A stretch of DNA of 64,000 bases from Dromiciops gliroides. Lineage: Eukaryota; Chordata; Mammalia; Microbiotheria; Microbiotheriidae. The translations under genes were made by a program, and so were the position numbers. Where the stretch lies: positions 9,806,223-9,870,222 of the forward strand of contig NC_057866.1 of assembly GCF_019393635.1 (NCBI RefSeq), given 5' to 3'. Below the pieces are notes generated by a model, which was not told the origin of the DNA, made no database searches, and saw only the letters and a list, made by a program, of their open reading frames with translations. Shown here one piece after another: positions 44,111-56,060 of this stretch (position 1 is the stretch's first letter; each line of letters opens with the position of its first letter).

Positions 44111-44602
44111 TGTTAACCTGGAAATTAAGGAAACAATCAGTATACAAGAAATAAGATCTTTAATCAGGGCAGAGGAACTATAGCTCATGGTATTGCAAAG
44201 CAAGATGCTAGGAATACGCAAAGACGGGAACTGAGGACAGGTTTTTATGGGGTAACAGAACAAAGGGAACTAAAAGTCTGTTCTGCAGTCACATACATTA
44301 ACTACTTGATGGAAATGAACCTTTAACAAAAGGAACTACAGAACTACTCCTGAGTTAAGTATAGAAGCTACTTAACTCTAAAATAGAAACTACTTAATGT
44401 AGGTAGACCCTTTTACATGACAACATAAAATCCAGGGAGTAAGGTGGGGAATCATTGAGAGGGGATAGTTTGTTTGGGGGAGATCCACAAGTCAATTAAG
44501 AGTCTGGAATTGACAAAGATTAGTTAGCCCCAGGCAATTCATTTACCTGGGTAGGGGGACAGGTTAGGGATCAGTCAGTTCTCAGTAAATTTTTAGTTAT
44601 CA
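44111..44602. mobile_element. Solo LTR, whole
   Basis: A 492-bp fossil from TGTTAACCTG to TAGTTATCA. The flanks are CTCT and TTCT, an imperfect target repeat. The host repeat continues on both sides, which sets the borders. Confidence 0.72.
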
Positions 44603-45014
44603 TTCTCAAGGAACTCAGAGTCTAAGGGGGCAAAAACATTGGGAACATGTGTGCACAAACAGGAACAAGACAGCACCAAATGGAAATAATCAAGAGAGAG
44701 AAGGCTCCAGCACTAAGGGGGGATTGGGAAAAATGTCTACATTCACAAAATCACTGCCATTCTTCTATTGGTTGCAATGTCTAGTCATTCAATCTATTCC
44801 TCCATCCTATTCTTCATTCTCTTCTTCATTATCAAAATGGCTTCCATTCCCTCCGCCCTCCTCAGTACTTTCATAGGCCTTCACCCTTGCTCTGCCGTCA
44901 CATTCCTCCCCACCCCATCTTGACCCTACACTTCCTCAGAAAGACTCTACAATGTCCTGTTAATCGATATTAATCCCTTATCAGTAATCATAATATCTAT
45001 CACTAATCATGGGA

Positions 45015-45207
45015 CAGTGGACATGGGAGAGGTTGTGCAATGGATAGAGCCCTGGAATGGAGTCAGGAAGACATATGTTTCTGAATTCAAATCTGACCTC
45101 TGAATCTTACTAGCAGTTTGACCCCAGACAAGTCACTTAAAACTGGTTGCCTCAATTTCCTCATCTGTAAAATGAGCTAGAGAAGGAAATGGAAATTCAC
45201 TGCTATC

Positions 45208-45253
<46 letters not shown>

Positions 45254-45470
45254 GGGCAATGAGAGTTAAGTAACTTGCCCAGAGTCACACAGCTAGTAAG
45301 TGTCAAGTGTCTGAGGTTGGATTTGAACTCAGGTCCTCCTGAATCCAGGGCCAGTGTTTTATACACTGCACCACCTAGCTGCCCCTATCACTGCTATCTT
45401 TGCCAAGAAGGCCCTGAATGAAATCACAAAAGAGTCAAATGTTATTGAAAACAACTGAAAAACAAAAATC
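45015..45470 (+). mobile_element. MAR1-like SINE interrupted by a WSINE1-type SINE
   Basis: The outer + element has TTCAAATCTGACCTCTGAAT and AAATGAGCTAGAGAAGGAAA before the break and GCTATCTTTGCCAAGAAGGC, AATCACAAAAGAGTCAAA after it. Confidence 0.8.
45211..45387 (-). mobile_element. WSINE1-type SINE nested in a SINE, TTA tail
   Basis: Antisense copy with an unusual (TTA)n tail of about 40 bases, flanked by TCACTGCTATCTTT on both sides. Confidence 0.9.
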
Positions 45471-45474
45471 ACTG

Positions 45475-46540
45475 ATCAGCAAGGCAATCCTTCTACTTTT
45501 TCCTCCCTGATTCATTATCCCATTCCTCACGAGACTGTTTCCAACCTTCTTTTCTCTCCTCAAACCTTCCACATTCTCCTTGCTCCCACCTTCAAATGAA
45601 GGGTTCACTTTCTTATTTACTAAGAAAATCAAGGCCAATAGTGAAACTGTGTCCTCTAACATTAGCAATGTGGTAACATAATAACCAAAAACATTACCAA
45701 GAACTGTTAATTGCCAAATCTGATGGTCTTTTCTCTGTTCTAATCTTCCTTAGAAGTTCCTTAGCATTCTACAACGACAAACACCCTCTCCTACTGGATG
45801 CTCTCCCTCTCTTAAGTTTTCATGACGCTGCTCTCTCATAGTCCTGCTCCTACTGCTCCTTCTCAGTCTCCCTTCCCGGATCATCAGTGATATCATGTGC
45901 CCTAGTGACCCATGTTCCCCAAGGTTCTGCCGTGGATCCCCTTTCCTCCTCTTTCTCCTCTACCTCACTGGGTGACCTCATCAACTTTCATGGGCTTAGT
46001 TATCTTCTCTAAGCAGATTACTCTCAGATATATAAATCCAGCCCAAGTCTCTCTCCTGACCTCTAGGTATATTGCCAAGAGCCTATTGGTCATTTCAAAC
46101 CATGTGATGTATAGCCATCTCAAACTCAACATGGCCTAAAGAAAGCTTGTTCTCTTTCCCCCAAAACTTAGCCATTTTTGGAGCTTTAACATTTCTATCA
46201 AGGGAATCTACTTCAGTCATTCAGTTTTACAACCTAAGTATTATCCTCACCTCCTTAAAGTCCCTTACCCCCATGTACAATCAGTCACCAAATCTGATCA
46301 TTATCACCTCTGCCACATCATAGATGGATAGATGGATGGATGGATGGATGGGTGGGTGGGTGGGTGGGTGGATAGATACACACATAGAAAAAGGAATATA
46401 TTTGTGTGTGCAGGTGTGTGTGTATATATATGCACATATATATATATATATACACATATATATTTATATTCCTTTTTCTCTATTCACACAACCATACGCT
46501 AGTCCAGACCCTCATCATACCATGTCTCAAGCATGTGACA
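45475..46540 (+). mobile_element. L2/CR1-clade LINE remains
   Basis: The sequence has the typical order GTTCCCCAAGGTTCTGCC, CCTCTACCTCACTGGGTGAC, GCAGATTACTCTCAGATATA and AACTCAACATGGCC, and then CAATCAGTCACCAAATCTG. These are the reverse-transcriptase (PQGS, ADDxQI) and 3' landmarks of L2-like LINEs, heavily decayed. GATG/GGTG and TA microsatellites (46,322 to 46,465) interrupt it. Confidence 0.6.
46322..46465. repeat. GATG/GGTG and TA/TG microsatellites
   Basis: (GATG)n, then (GGTG)n, then GATA, and after a short gap TGTG and TATA tracts. Confidence 0.9.
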
Positions 46541-46547
46541 TTTCAAA

Positions 46548-47095
46548 TGTAATGTGTGGTCCCCGTTTTTCTGTCCCCAGTGTGGGGAAAGCTAGCTAGG
46601 ATTTACTTATAAATTAGAAGCTTCAGCAACAGTTTAGGCATTCAACATTTATTAAAGTGATTTTAGAGCTTAGCAAAGAGAGAACATGTGGAGTTCAGAA
46701 AAACAGGAAATCTATCTACCCTAAAGGAGAGATCAAGAGTTCAATGTGTCCTCCTTCTGCCACCAACAGCTGGTTCCAGCAGCAAAGAGAAAGAATGAGA
46801 GAGCAAATAGCACTTACTGCGTTCCATCCCCTCCACACCCCACCCCTACCCCCAGTTCCCAACCCCAGGATGAGGCAGTTCTTCAAGGAGATTGGTTGAG
46901 GGTGTTGATGTCATAATCCACAAGCCTCTGAGAACACTCCCTTTTGGGAGTCAGGCAGGTGTGGTTTTAATCAAGTCAACTTTACGTGACTTTTTCTAAA
47001 TGAGCAGAGTCAATCTCACTTAATTCAATCAATTCAAATCAATCTCCTCTTGTTGGGGCCTTTGGGTGTTGGCAAAAATCCCATTGTTTCTTACA
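46548..47095 (+). mobile_element. Solo LTR
   Basis: Fossil with mirror ends TGTAA and TTACA. The stretch AATTAGAAGCTTCAGC and GCATTCAACATTTATTAAAG is shared with the LTRs at 23,330 and 47,461. No clean flanking repeat is seen. L2-like sequence lies on both sides. Confidence 0.7.
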
Positions 47096-47231
47096 GGCAT
47101 TATAATATATTCCCCATTACCGGATCCCTCATTCCTATCCCCTTCACATTCATCACCTCCCTCATCTCATCTCACATTCTAAAGTTACCCACAAATCCTA
47201 CTATGCACTTTGAAATATATATATGCTGGAG

Positions 47232-47371
47232 GGCAGCTAGGTGATGCAGTGGATAAAGCCTTGGATTCAGGAGGACCTGAGTTCAACTCTGGCCTCAGAC
47301 ACTTGACACTTACTAGCTCTGTGACCCTGGGAAAGTCACTTAACCCTCATTGCCCTGCAAAAAAAAAAAAG
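47232..47371 (+). mobile_element. WSINE1-type SINE
   Basis: GGGCAGCTAGGTGATGCAGT head, slightly shortened middle, and an A tail. The preceding 47,096 to 47,231 is L2-like. Confidence 0.88.
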
Positions 47372-47460
47372 AAGAGAAAAAGAAGTGTTCATATGCAGTA
47401 GGCAACAAATTTGCTTTCATCTGAAATCTTTTCTTTTGTAAAGTTGCTATCTAGCTATAC

Positions 47461-47903
47461 TGTCCAAAATATCTAATGAGTGGCTGCCAGTAAATTATAA
47501 GCTTTAGCAAGAGTTTAGACTTTTAAGCATTTATTAAGGAGAATAAGAATTTGGTGAAGAGAGAGAAGGAGGCCTAGATTCAGCTATCTATCTCAGGGAG
47601 CCAGCGTCTCCTGCTCCGCTCCCCCCTGAGGTCCTCGTGAAAGAGAGTGTGAGAGAGGAAGCCTCACCCCTCCTTTGTCCCACAAGCCTCCTCTGAAACT
47701 GGGAACATCCCATCTATACACACACACAGCTCCAAGCTAACTGGCTGATAGCTTTGATAGACAGTACCCACAAAAAAATGTCACTTCCAGACGCCAAGGA
47801 ACTGACCTTCTAAGCCCCATGGCTTGCCCTCAGACACCTTCTCCTCATGGCAGAGCTTTCCTACAGTAACACTCCAGCAGGGGGTGTCACTCCAATTGTT
47901 ACA
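47461..47903 (+). mobile_element. Solo LTR
   Basis: A 443-bp fossil from TGTCCAAAAT to ATTGTTACA. It has TTATAAGCTTTAGCAAGAGT and TTTAAGCATTTATTAAGG near the start. It is the sense relative of the LTR at 28,127. Confidence 0.75.
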
Positions 47904-48179
47904 CTTTCCCCCCTAATTTTCTCTTCTGGATCTCACTGAGGCCTGGCCCCCTCCTGAAGACACAGCCTCCCTGGCCATTGTCTTTAGTACTGGTGGCATT
48001 TTCACTCATTTCTTCTGGGCTGGGGGGGAGGGCAGCATGGAAGATGTAAGGAGGGATGGAAAGGTTTGGAAATATCACACAAATGTGTGACTCACTGGTT
48101 GAAGTGGGGGAGTTGGAATACCCCATGATCCTCACAGCCATTTCTAGGCTATCCCTCTACCTCTACCACTCAGTACCTT

Positions 48180-50115
48180 CCCCTCTTTTGAGTGTCACTC
48201 AGTGCACATCTAGCCTCCAATCACAGGTCTGCTAGCTACTGTCTACTGACCTCTATGCCACTCCTCATTTTCCCTCAATGAGTTCAGTGCCTGGCTGACA
48301 ATGTCTCCCTTTCAACACATGTCCTTATATTAGGGGACTTCAACATTCATAATGATGCTTCCTCAAACACCTTAGCTCCCAAGTTTCTCATGTTGCTCGT
48401 TTATTATGACCTATTGCATCTCGATTCGACCATACAGAGAAATTGTTATACTTTTCAGTTTCCCATCACTCACAAATGTTCCACTTCCGCATATATAAAC
48501 TCTGAAATTCCCTTATCTCATTATAACCAGTTGTCATCCCACTTCTCCCTCTACCTTACAGGCCAGGCTTGGGTTTGTTCTTTGTCATTCCTGTGACTTC
48601 TAGTCACTGGAACCCTTGGTTGTTTCCGGGGCCATCATCCCTACACTGGCTACACTTCCCCATCTTGACCCCTGGGTCAACCAGTACATTTCATGCTGTC
48701 TTTCAAGTCCCATGGCCCCTTTATCTTATTGCTGATCTTGTCCTGCCAAGTGTTAGCCCTGAATTATGCTCTTCATCCACTGCCATCACCCCTACCCTGA
48801 TGTTATGGACTTAAGTTGGAGCAAAGCATTAAACTGTGCTAACTGGATCCACTACACATTTGTGTGATATTATCTGAACTGGGGCTGCAGTGCTTCAAGG
48901 AAATTCTTTTACACCTCCATCATTGACTCCATAACCTACTCTCCACAGCAGCTTTTCCAAACCTTTCCATCCCTCCTTACATCTTCCATGCTGCCCTCCC
49001 CCCCAGCCCAGGTAAGAACCTTGCTTCATATTTCCCTACAAAAAGTGAGGCCATTTCTCAAGAGCTTCCTCTTCTGCCCTCCTCCTCAACTCATCTCCCA
49101 AATGCCCTTTGCCGGTATCTCCACTTTCACTCCTGTCTTACACAATGAGTCGGCCTTCTCCTTGTCAAAGCAAACTCCTTTAAGTGCACAACTGATCCCA
49201 TTCCATCCCTTCTCTCCCTATCCTGCCCACTCTCTCCCACATGTTCAATCTCTCTGTGTCTACAGGCTGCTTCTGTACTGCTGACAAACCTGCCTATGTC
49301 TCCCTCCTGTTTGAAAACCCCTTACTGGCCCCCTCCATCCCTACTAGCTATATTCCCATTGCTCTCCTCCCTTTTGTGAGAAACTCCTCGAGAAGGCTGC
49401 CTGGAGCAGCTGCCTCAACGTCCTTTCCTCTCACTTTCTTCTCCACTCTCTGCAGTGTGATTTACCAGAAACTGCTCTCTCCAAAGTGACCTTTCACCTC
49501 AGAGTTATCAAATCAAATCGCTTTTTCTCAGACTTCATCCTTCTCAACCTTCCTGCAGCCTTTGGCATTACCAACCACCATCCTCTTCTTGATACTCTGC
49601 TATCTCTAGGTTTGGGGGACAATTTTGTCCTGGTTCTCCACCCACCCGTCTGACTGCTCCTTCACATTCTTCTTTTCTGGTTCTTCATTCAGGTCACTCC
49701 CCATAGCCAGAGGTTTCCCCCAGGGCTCCAGTCTGGGCCCTCTTCTCCCTCTATACTTCCCAATTAATGATCTTATCAGCTCCTATGAAATCACTCATCA
49801 TCTATGCTGATGATTTTCAGGTTTATTTGTCCAGCTCTAACCTCTCCACTGACTTCCAGTCTCAAACCGGACGTTCTGGAGATGTCTTAAACTCGCCATG
49901 TCCAAAACAGAATTCATTATGTACCCTTCCTCCAAAACCCCACAACACTCCTCCCTTCCTACCTTCCCTAGGACTCCTGAGTGGGCACCATGAGCCCAGT
50001 CACCCAGGCTCACAACCTTATTTTTATTCACCACTTCTCAGTCTCGCTCACCACAGCTCTACTATATCCAATTCATTGGAAAGGTCTGATGTTACCTGGA
50101 GTCTGAATGCAGATT
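48180..50115 (+). mobile_element. L2/CR1-clade LINE remains, about 1.9 kb
   Basis: GGGGACTTCAACATTCATAA (LLGDFNIH, endonuclease) lies near 48,336. CCTGCAGCCTTTGGCATTAC (AAF..TNH) is near 49,551 and CCCCAGGGCTCCAGTCTGGG (PQGSSLGPL) near 49,717. ATCTATGCTGATGATTTTCA (YADDF catalytic box) follows near 49,799. The order is that of L2-like reverse transcriptases. Many stops and shifts are present. Confidence 0.75.
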
Positions 50116-50119
50116 GAAG

Positions 50120-50365
50120 CTTTTGTTGTTGCTCTGTTGTTGTTGTTGTTGTTGTTTATTCTTTCCCGCATTTTTCCCTTTTCTTCTGATTCTTCTCTTA
50201 CAACACGACTAATGTAGAAATACATTTAATAAGATTATAATGTATAACCTATGTCAGATTGTTTGCTGGCTTTAGGAAGGGGAGGGAAGGGATGGTGGGA
50301 GAAAAATTTGGAACTCAAAAACATCTCTTTACATGTAATTGGAAAAAAATGTTTTTAAATAAGGT
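50120..50365 (+). mobile_element. L1 3' end fragment
   Basis: GTTGTT repeat, then AACCTATGTCAGATTGTTTG, GGAGAAAAATTTGGAACTC and ACATGTAATTGGAAAAAAAT. This is a 5'-truncated L1 terminus. Confidence 0.75.
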
Positions 50366-50625
50366 AAAAGAAAAAAGAATCTAATGGCTTTTCTTTAAAG
50401 TCCTCATGTCCTCCAGATGCTTATTGGACTTAAAACATTCTAGGTGATAACCTTAAAGTGCTAAAAAGTGATAAACAAATGAGCTAAGGACCCATAATGC
50501 CTTGCTGTACTTGTTACCTTAGTTATTTCTCTACCTTCAAACAGGTGCTCTCAATACATTCATTCATAGGTGGAGTACTTCTCCATCTTCCTAATGGCCT
50601 GTGTTTCTCCTTCACAGGAGCAAAA

Positions 50626-51131
50626 TGTCAGGAGGAAATTGGTGGTGGGGGTCCTTAGGTATTTCTCTGTAAAAAATTACACTCTTGTGCTCATCCTGAT
50701 TAGAGATAAAAGAATAGTTTTATTTAGTACAAGAGAACCTGGCCAGGAGGAAAGTTTAGAAATGTTACTCCTCTAACCAGACTGGGAACAAGTCTTTTGT
50801 AGGGTGTAGATGGGGTGATCACCTGAGCGAGGGTAGAATGTCCCTTATTGGGGTGTGGGTTGGAAGCAGTCCCGTGACGGGGGGGGGGGGGGTTGTTCTG
50901 ATTTCTGGAGTTATCTTTGTCCCCTTGGAGCAACTCAGGCAGCACCCATGCCTAATAGGATTATCTCCTCAAGGGGTGGGGGAGACTGGAATGAAGGGTG
51001 GTGGTCCTGGAGTTATCTCAGTCCCTAGCAAGGGGGTGCTGCTTATCTCCCTTGCTTCTTTAGGTGTGTCTCAAGGAGAACATTCTCTGAGTTTCCCCAG
51101 AAAACTTCTGAGGTCTCCCAGGCCCATAACA
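50626..51131 (+). mobile_element. Solo LTR
   Basis: A 506-bp fossil from TGTCAGGAGG to GCCCATAACA, related to the antisense LTR at 34,897. It has a run of G at 50,879 to 50,892. No clear flanking repeat. Confidence 0.72.
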
Positions 51132-51139
51132 ATAAGATC

Positions 51140-52400
51140 ATAGAGTTAGACCTAGAAAGCCTTTAGTTCCCATCCAGTCCAACCTCCTCATTTTAGAGAT
51201 TTTTTTAAATCTGCCAATCAGCTTTTTAAAGCCATTTTATCCAGAGAGACTATTTCTTCACAAGGTGATTGTATCCCCTTTTTCTGCCCTATCAGCAATG
51301 AAATGGTTCACATGTGGAAGGAACAGTAATCTCTACTAAGATGGATGATTCTAGTCCTTCTGAGTAGGAAAGACCGGGAGATACTGGGTACTGATTACAA
51401 GCCATAATACCTCACACATATAGAGCACTTGCTGTGGGCCAGGCACTATGTTCTGCTCTTTCCCATGATGCTCTCCTTTAATCCTTCAGTCATCTAGGAA
51501 AACAATCAGAAATTGCAGGGATGCCCTTCAATTGGGGAATGGCTGAAATCTACCTGTTCATATCTTTCCACCATTTATCAGTTGGAGATTGGTTATAATT
51601 TTACAACTTCTCTATACATTTGAAAAACTGAGCCTTGATCAGAGCCAGTTGCTATAAGAAAAAATTTCACAGTTATGATCACTGACTTTATTTCCCTCCA
51701 TTGTTTTCTCCCTGTATATTCTACTCTCTCCTTTCACCCTGTCCCACCCCAAACGTGTTTTCCTAATGACTACCGATGTCCCTTCTTTCAGCATTCCCCC
51801 CCACTTTTTCTTTTTTTAACAATTTCCCATCCTACTTTCCTCCAGTGTAAGATAGATTATCATACCAAACATAGGGTGTATGTTGCTCCTTCTTTGAGCC
51901 AATTCCAATGTGAACAAGGTTCAAGGGTTCAGCTCCTGCCACTTCCCTGCCATCCACCTTCCCTGGCTCCAGATAGCCTGTATCCAAGCTCCAGGATGAT
52001 TGCTACACTTAGAGCCCTTTAATGCAGGACTTCCCTTCCAATGGTTTTCTCTTTGTGCTATCAATAAATAACAAGCCCCTGTGCTCCCCTCCTCTCAACT
52101 CCTACCAGGGTATTTTATTCCAAGTTGCAAAACTTTTCTATGCCTATGATTTATTTGCCTCTTTTCCCTGAGGCAGCTTTCTTTCCCTCATCCTCATTCC
52201 TGCACAAGGCTCATTCCCTTGGCTATTCATCCCGGATGTGGAGCTTGTGAAATGCTTTAAAAATCTAAGAGCTCTTGTACCTCCCCTAAGTCTCTGTTGT
52301 TTCTCATGACAGAGAGGCCTTCAAGGAGCCCTGAGAGTTTAGGCAAACCTGACCCCTGTATTCTCAGAAAAGCCCTAAAAGAGCTCCCCTGCCTGGGAAA
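51140..52400 (-). mobile_element. Old antisense L1 remains and unrecognised sequence
   Basis: CTTCAATTGGGGAATGGCTG (51,528), then TTCATATCTTTCCACCATTT and pyrimidine-rich spacer-like DNA to about 52,050, are the complement of a decayed L1 ORF2. 52,050 to 52,400 is not recognised. Confidence 0.45.
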
Positions 52401-52409
52401 AGGGAATGG

Positions 52410-52640
52410 AAGAGTCAGGAAGTCGTGAGGAAGTCCTGAATTAAAATTGTGCCTCAGACTGTTACTAGCAGTGTGACCCTGGGCAAGTCACTTGACATCT
52501 GTTTGCCTCGGTATCATCTACTGCAAAGAGGGGATAATTACAGCCACTACTTCTTAGAGCTGTTTTGAGGATCAAGTGAAATAATCTTTATAAAGTGCTT
52601 AACACAATACCTGGTGTATACAGTAGTTGCTATATAAATG
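52410..52640 (+). mobile_element. MIR-like SINE
   Basis: ACTAGCAGTGTGACCCTGGG, then CAAGTCACTTGACATCTGTT, GCAAAGAGGGGATAATTACA and TTTTGAGGATCAAGTGAAAT, the MIR/MON order. Confidence 0.75.
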
Positions 52641-52889
52641 CTCATTGTCCTCCCTTGCCTGTCTCCACTTCTCTTGCTCCAGTGACAAAAGAACAAAAAG
52701 AAGGGGAAAAAATGAACCCTCAGTCACAGATACTACACATTCCCTTTTACTTTTCTATGACCTATACTGCTCTACACTCTTTTCTGCTCTTTGGGAATTG
52801 GTCCCAAACTTATGGGTGTTCCAGTGAGGAAAATATTGGGCCAGGAGCCTTTTTGTTGGTTTGTTTGTGTGTGTGTGTATGTGGGGGGG

Positions 52890-53460
52890 GTTCCTTCACT
52901 TCATTTAAATTTTATTTTCCAAAATATATGTAAAAACAAATTTTGACATAATTTTTTTTAAACTTTGTGTTCCAACTTCTCTTCCTCCCTCCCTTGCCAC
53001 CCCCCACCCACAAGAACTCAAGCAATTCAAAATAAGTTATACATGAGTAGTCATGGAAAACATGCCCACATTAGCTAGGCTGTGAGAGAAATCAGTTAAA
53101 AAACAAAACTTCAGATTAAGGAATTGTCGAAGAAAAAAAATAGAAAAAAATGTGTTTCCATTTGTTTTCAGATACCATCAGTTCTTTCTCTGTAGATGGG
53201 TTGCAATTTTTATATTTTCTTCAGTTATATTGGATCATTGCCTTGCTGAAAATAACCACATGCTTCCCAGCAGATCATCTTACACTATTGCTGTTATTTT
53301 GTATACAGCACATTTCTCTCTGCTTCAGTTCATGTGGGTCTTTTCAGGTTTTTCTGATAGCATCCTGTTCATCATAACTTTTATATAGTACCTTAAACTT
53401 GACAAAGAATTTTCTTCACAATAGCTCAGCAAAGTAGGTACCATATGTTTTGCCATTGTA
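52890..53460 (-). mobile_element. Old antisense L1 3' end
   Basis: TTTAAATTTTATTTTCCAAA, then ATCAGTTCTTTCTCTGTAGA, TATTGGATCATTGCCTTGC and TTCATGTGGGTCTTTTCAGG. These are the complement of L1 3' UTR landmarks. Confidence 0.65.
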
Positions 53461-54700
53461 GTCAATCATCGTAACTATTTGCCTCCATCCTATTCCCTTC
53501 CCATGATATGTATTCTATTTTCTATCTTCTTTTACCCTATTCCTCTTCAAAAGAGAGTGACCAAGAGTGTCAGATGATGCAGAGAGATCAAGAAGGATGA
53601 CAATTGAGACAAGGTCATTGGATTTCACATTTAAGAGTTGGCATTGAATGGATCAGTTGTAATTTAGAAGAGAACAGGTTCAGTTGAGTGATTGGAAGTC
53701 AGAGTGAAGAATAAAGTGAGAGGAAAGGAAGGGGAGGCACCAATTGTTGATGATCTTCTCAAAGAGTATAGCCATGGAAGGCAGGAGAGTTATGGGATTA
53801 TAGTTAGAGGGATCAAGTGACCATCTTTGAGGACAAGGGGGATATGATTCTTTTAAAGGTCACAGAAAAGAGCCAGTAAAGGGGAAGAGATAGAAGATTC
53901 ATGAGAATTGCTGAGAATGATAGGAAGGGCAAACTTCTGGGAAAATTGTGGTGTAATGAGATGAAGGGCACATGCAGAGTGTTTGTCTTGTTCACCTCTT
54001 CATGGAAGTGAGATGTGAAGGCAGAGACAGAGGGAGAAGGCATCAAGGTGATGTGAATTCTTTATTTTTGTGGGGCAGTGAGGGTTAAGCGACTTGCCCA
54101 GAGTCACACAGCTAGTAAGTGTCAAGTGTCTGAGGCCAGATTGGAACTCAGGTCCTCCTGACTCCAGGGTTGGTGCTTTATCCACTGAGGCACCTAGCTG
54201 CCCCCAAGGTGATGTGAAATGAAAGTGAAAGAAGAGGGAGCTCTTAGTGGCAGGCCTTCATTTGATCAGTGAACTATGAGACAAAGTTCTCAGATGAGGA
54301 CTTGGGAAAGAGGATCCCTAGGAAGTTTAAGGAGGGATGTAAAGTTTTGAGAAAACACCTCAGTGGTGACTAGGATAGCAAATCAATTAGGGAAGTATTT
54401 AAAAATCATTTTGTAGAAAACTAATTGATATTGACTTATTATCAATGATATTGAAGAAATCCCTGGTATAAAAGATATTGGGAGAGCAACAACTGGTTAA
54501 TCCAAATCCAAGTGATGGAAACTGGTGGAGTTTTATTGAGGGGGAATACAGCCTTGACAACTTTGACAAATTTCACTCTTTTTTTTTTTCTCTCACTGCC
54601 AAATCATTGTGAGAATTATATTCCTAAATTAAAATATATTTATACGGTAAAAACCTAATAGATTTAGTGGTGGCAAGGGCCTTTCAAATTTTCTAAGCTA
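53461..54700. other. Intergenic, decayed repeat-like DNA with one SINE
   Basis: 53,560 to 54,330 is purine-rich (AGAGAGATCAAGAAGGATGA, GGAGGCACCAATTGTTGATG) and may be the antisense of an L2/L3-type LINE. An antisense WSINE1-type SINE lies at 54,060 to 54,205 with AAGGTGATGTGA on both sides. 54,330 to 54,700 is not recognised. Confidence 0.5.
54060..54205 (-). mobile_element. WSINE1-type SINE
   Basis: Antisense full copy with target repeat AAGGTGATGTGA on each side. Confidence 0.88.
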
Positions 54701-54840
54701 ATTTCTTTATTTTACAGATAACGAAAGTAAGGCCCACAGTGCTAAAGTGATTTGCTCATGGTCACATAGCTAGAGTGTAACAAGTAGAAATTTGAACCCA
54801 GGTCTTCCTGATTCCAGGTTGGACACACTATCCACATCAA
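54700..54840 (-). mobile_element. MIR-like SINE remnant
   Basis: TTTACAGATAACGAAAGTAA, GTCACATAGCTAGAGTGTAA and GAACCCAGGTCTTCCTGATT are the complement of the MIR order. Confidence 0.7.
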
Positions 54841-54899
54841 TAGGTTTTCTGTGAATTCCTTATTGAGATAGTTCCTATGAGTTTGAAGTATTATCTTCC

Positions 54900-55205
54900 C
54901 ATGTAGGATTGTACACAGTTTGATCTTTTAATATCCCTCATGAAGTCTTTATCCTGTTTACCTTTTTATGCCTCTCCAGGGTCTAGTATTTGAAAGTCAA
55001 ATTTTCCATTCAGTTCGGGTCTTTTCATCACAAATGACTGAAAGTCCTCTTTCTCGTTGAAATTCCATTTTTTCCTCTGAAAGATTATGATTAGTTTTGC
55101 TGGGTATGTGATTTTTGGTTGTAGTCCCAGTTCCTTTGCCCACACCAAAAGGGTTTTTTTTTGTTATTTTTTTTTTGTTTTTGTTGTTGTTGTTTTTTAC
55201 CAATG
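54900..55205 (-). mobile_element. L1 ORF1 C-terminal fragment, antisense
   Basis: On - it encodes KELGLQPKITYPAKLIIIFQ and [18 protein letters not shown], the ORF1 C-terminal domain, ending in a GTT/T-rich stretch on +. The stretch 55,205 to 55,820 is not recognised. Confidence 0.8.
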
Positions 55206-55829
55206 GGTTTTGAAAACCTCACAAAGTTAAACAATACACTGAGTTGTGGACTGGATTTGCCAGATCTGAGACCCAGAAAGGCCTGTTGACACTGCTCTCT
55301 GTTGACATTATTCTCCTGGTTGATCATTCCACTCAGAAGTTTGCTGACTCCTTTGTCTGATCCTCTCTTGCTCTTTCCACCTTAGAGCTAGGAGCACTGT
55401 TAGAAAGTAAATAGCTTTTAGCAAATAACTGAGAATGTATTTGGGACATCTTGATGTGACAGGACACCCTAAGGAGTGAGTGACACAGGAGCAGGGGAAA
55501 ACAAAGACAGAAGGTGGAAATAGGAGGAATGAGGAGAGATAGGGGGTAATAAGCAAAGGGAAGCAGTCTTAGACACACTGTCCAGGGTACTGATCTCTCA
55601 AATTCTTTTTCAGTGATATAGTTTGTCAAATGGCCTGGAGCCCCCTATGGAAATTTGTCCTCTACTTTTTACCAGCATTCACCAGTTTGTAATCCATACT
55701 CTCCTACCTTACCTCCCATCACATTATCCAAATATCCAAATTTACTGACAAAGCCACCACTCTGCCCCATCTCTCCATATGGTTTACCACTCCCTATAGC
55801 TAACAAGTTGTCTCATTCGAGAAGCATCC

Positions 55830-56060
55830 TGGAATTAGAGGTCAAGAAGCCTTGAGTTGAAATCCTTTTTCAGACACTTACTCTCTGAGTGACTATACCT
55901 AGCTCAGCTGCATTTTTTTTTGTCCTCATTTCTCTGATGAGGTAATAACTGCCTGAAAATCACATGCTTGTTGTGAGTATTAAATGAGATAGTATATGTA
56001 CAAGGCTTGGCAAACATTAAAGCACCATATAAATCTTATTGTTGTTGTTATAGTCAATTC
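55830..56060 (+). mobile_element. MIR/MAR-like SINE remnant
   Basis: AGGTCAAGAAGCCTTGAGTT, CAGACACTTACTCTCTGAGT, TGATGAGGTAATAACTGCCT and TTGTGAGTATTAAATGAGAT. The flanking 56,060 to 56,900 shows only weak old-repeat resemblance. Confidence 0.6.

Larger units (their letters stand above)
43438..44640 (+). repeat. Old THER1/MIR-type repeat split by two LTRs
   Basis: Pieces at 43,438 to 43,473, 44,054 to 44,110 and 44,603 to 44,640 join in order into one ancient unit (CAACAAATACTTATTAAG, CCAGG/CACAGTGTGAAGC, ACACAGTGCTTGCTCT, CAAGGAACTCAGAGTC). Confidence 0.7.

Noticed and set aside
49767-50117. A reverse transcriptase-like gene with YADDF
   Set aside because: It is part of a decayed L2-like LINE with many stops and shifts, not a working gene.
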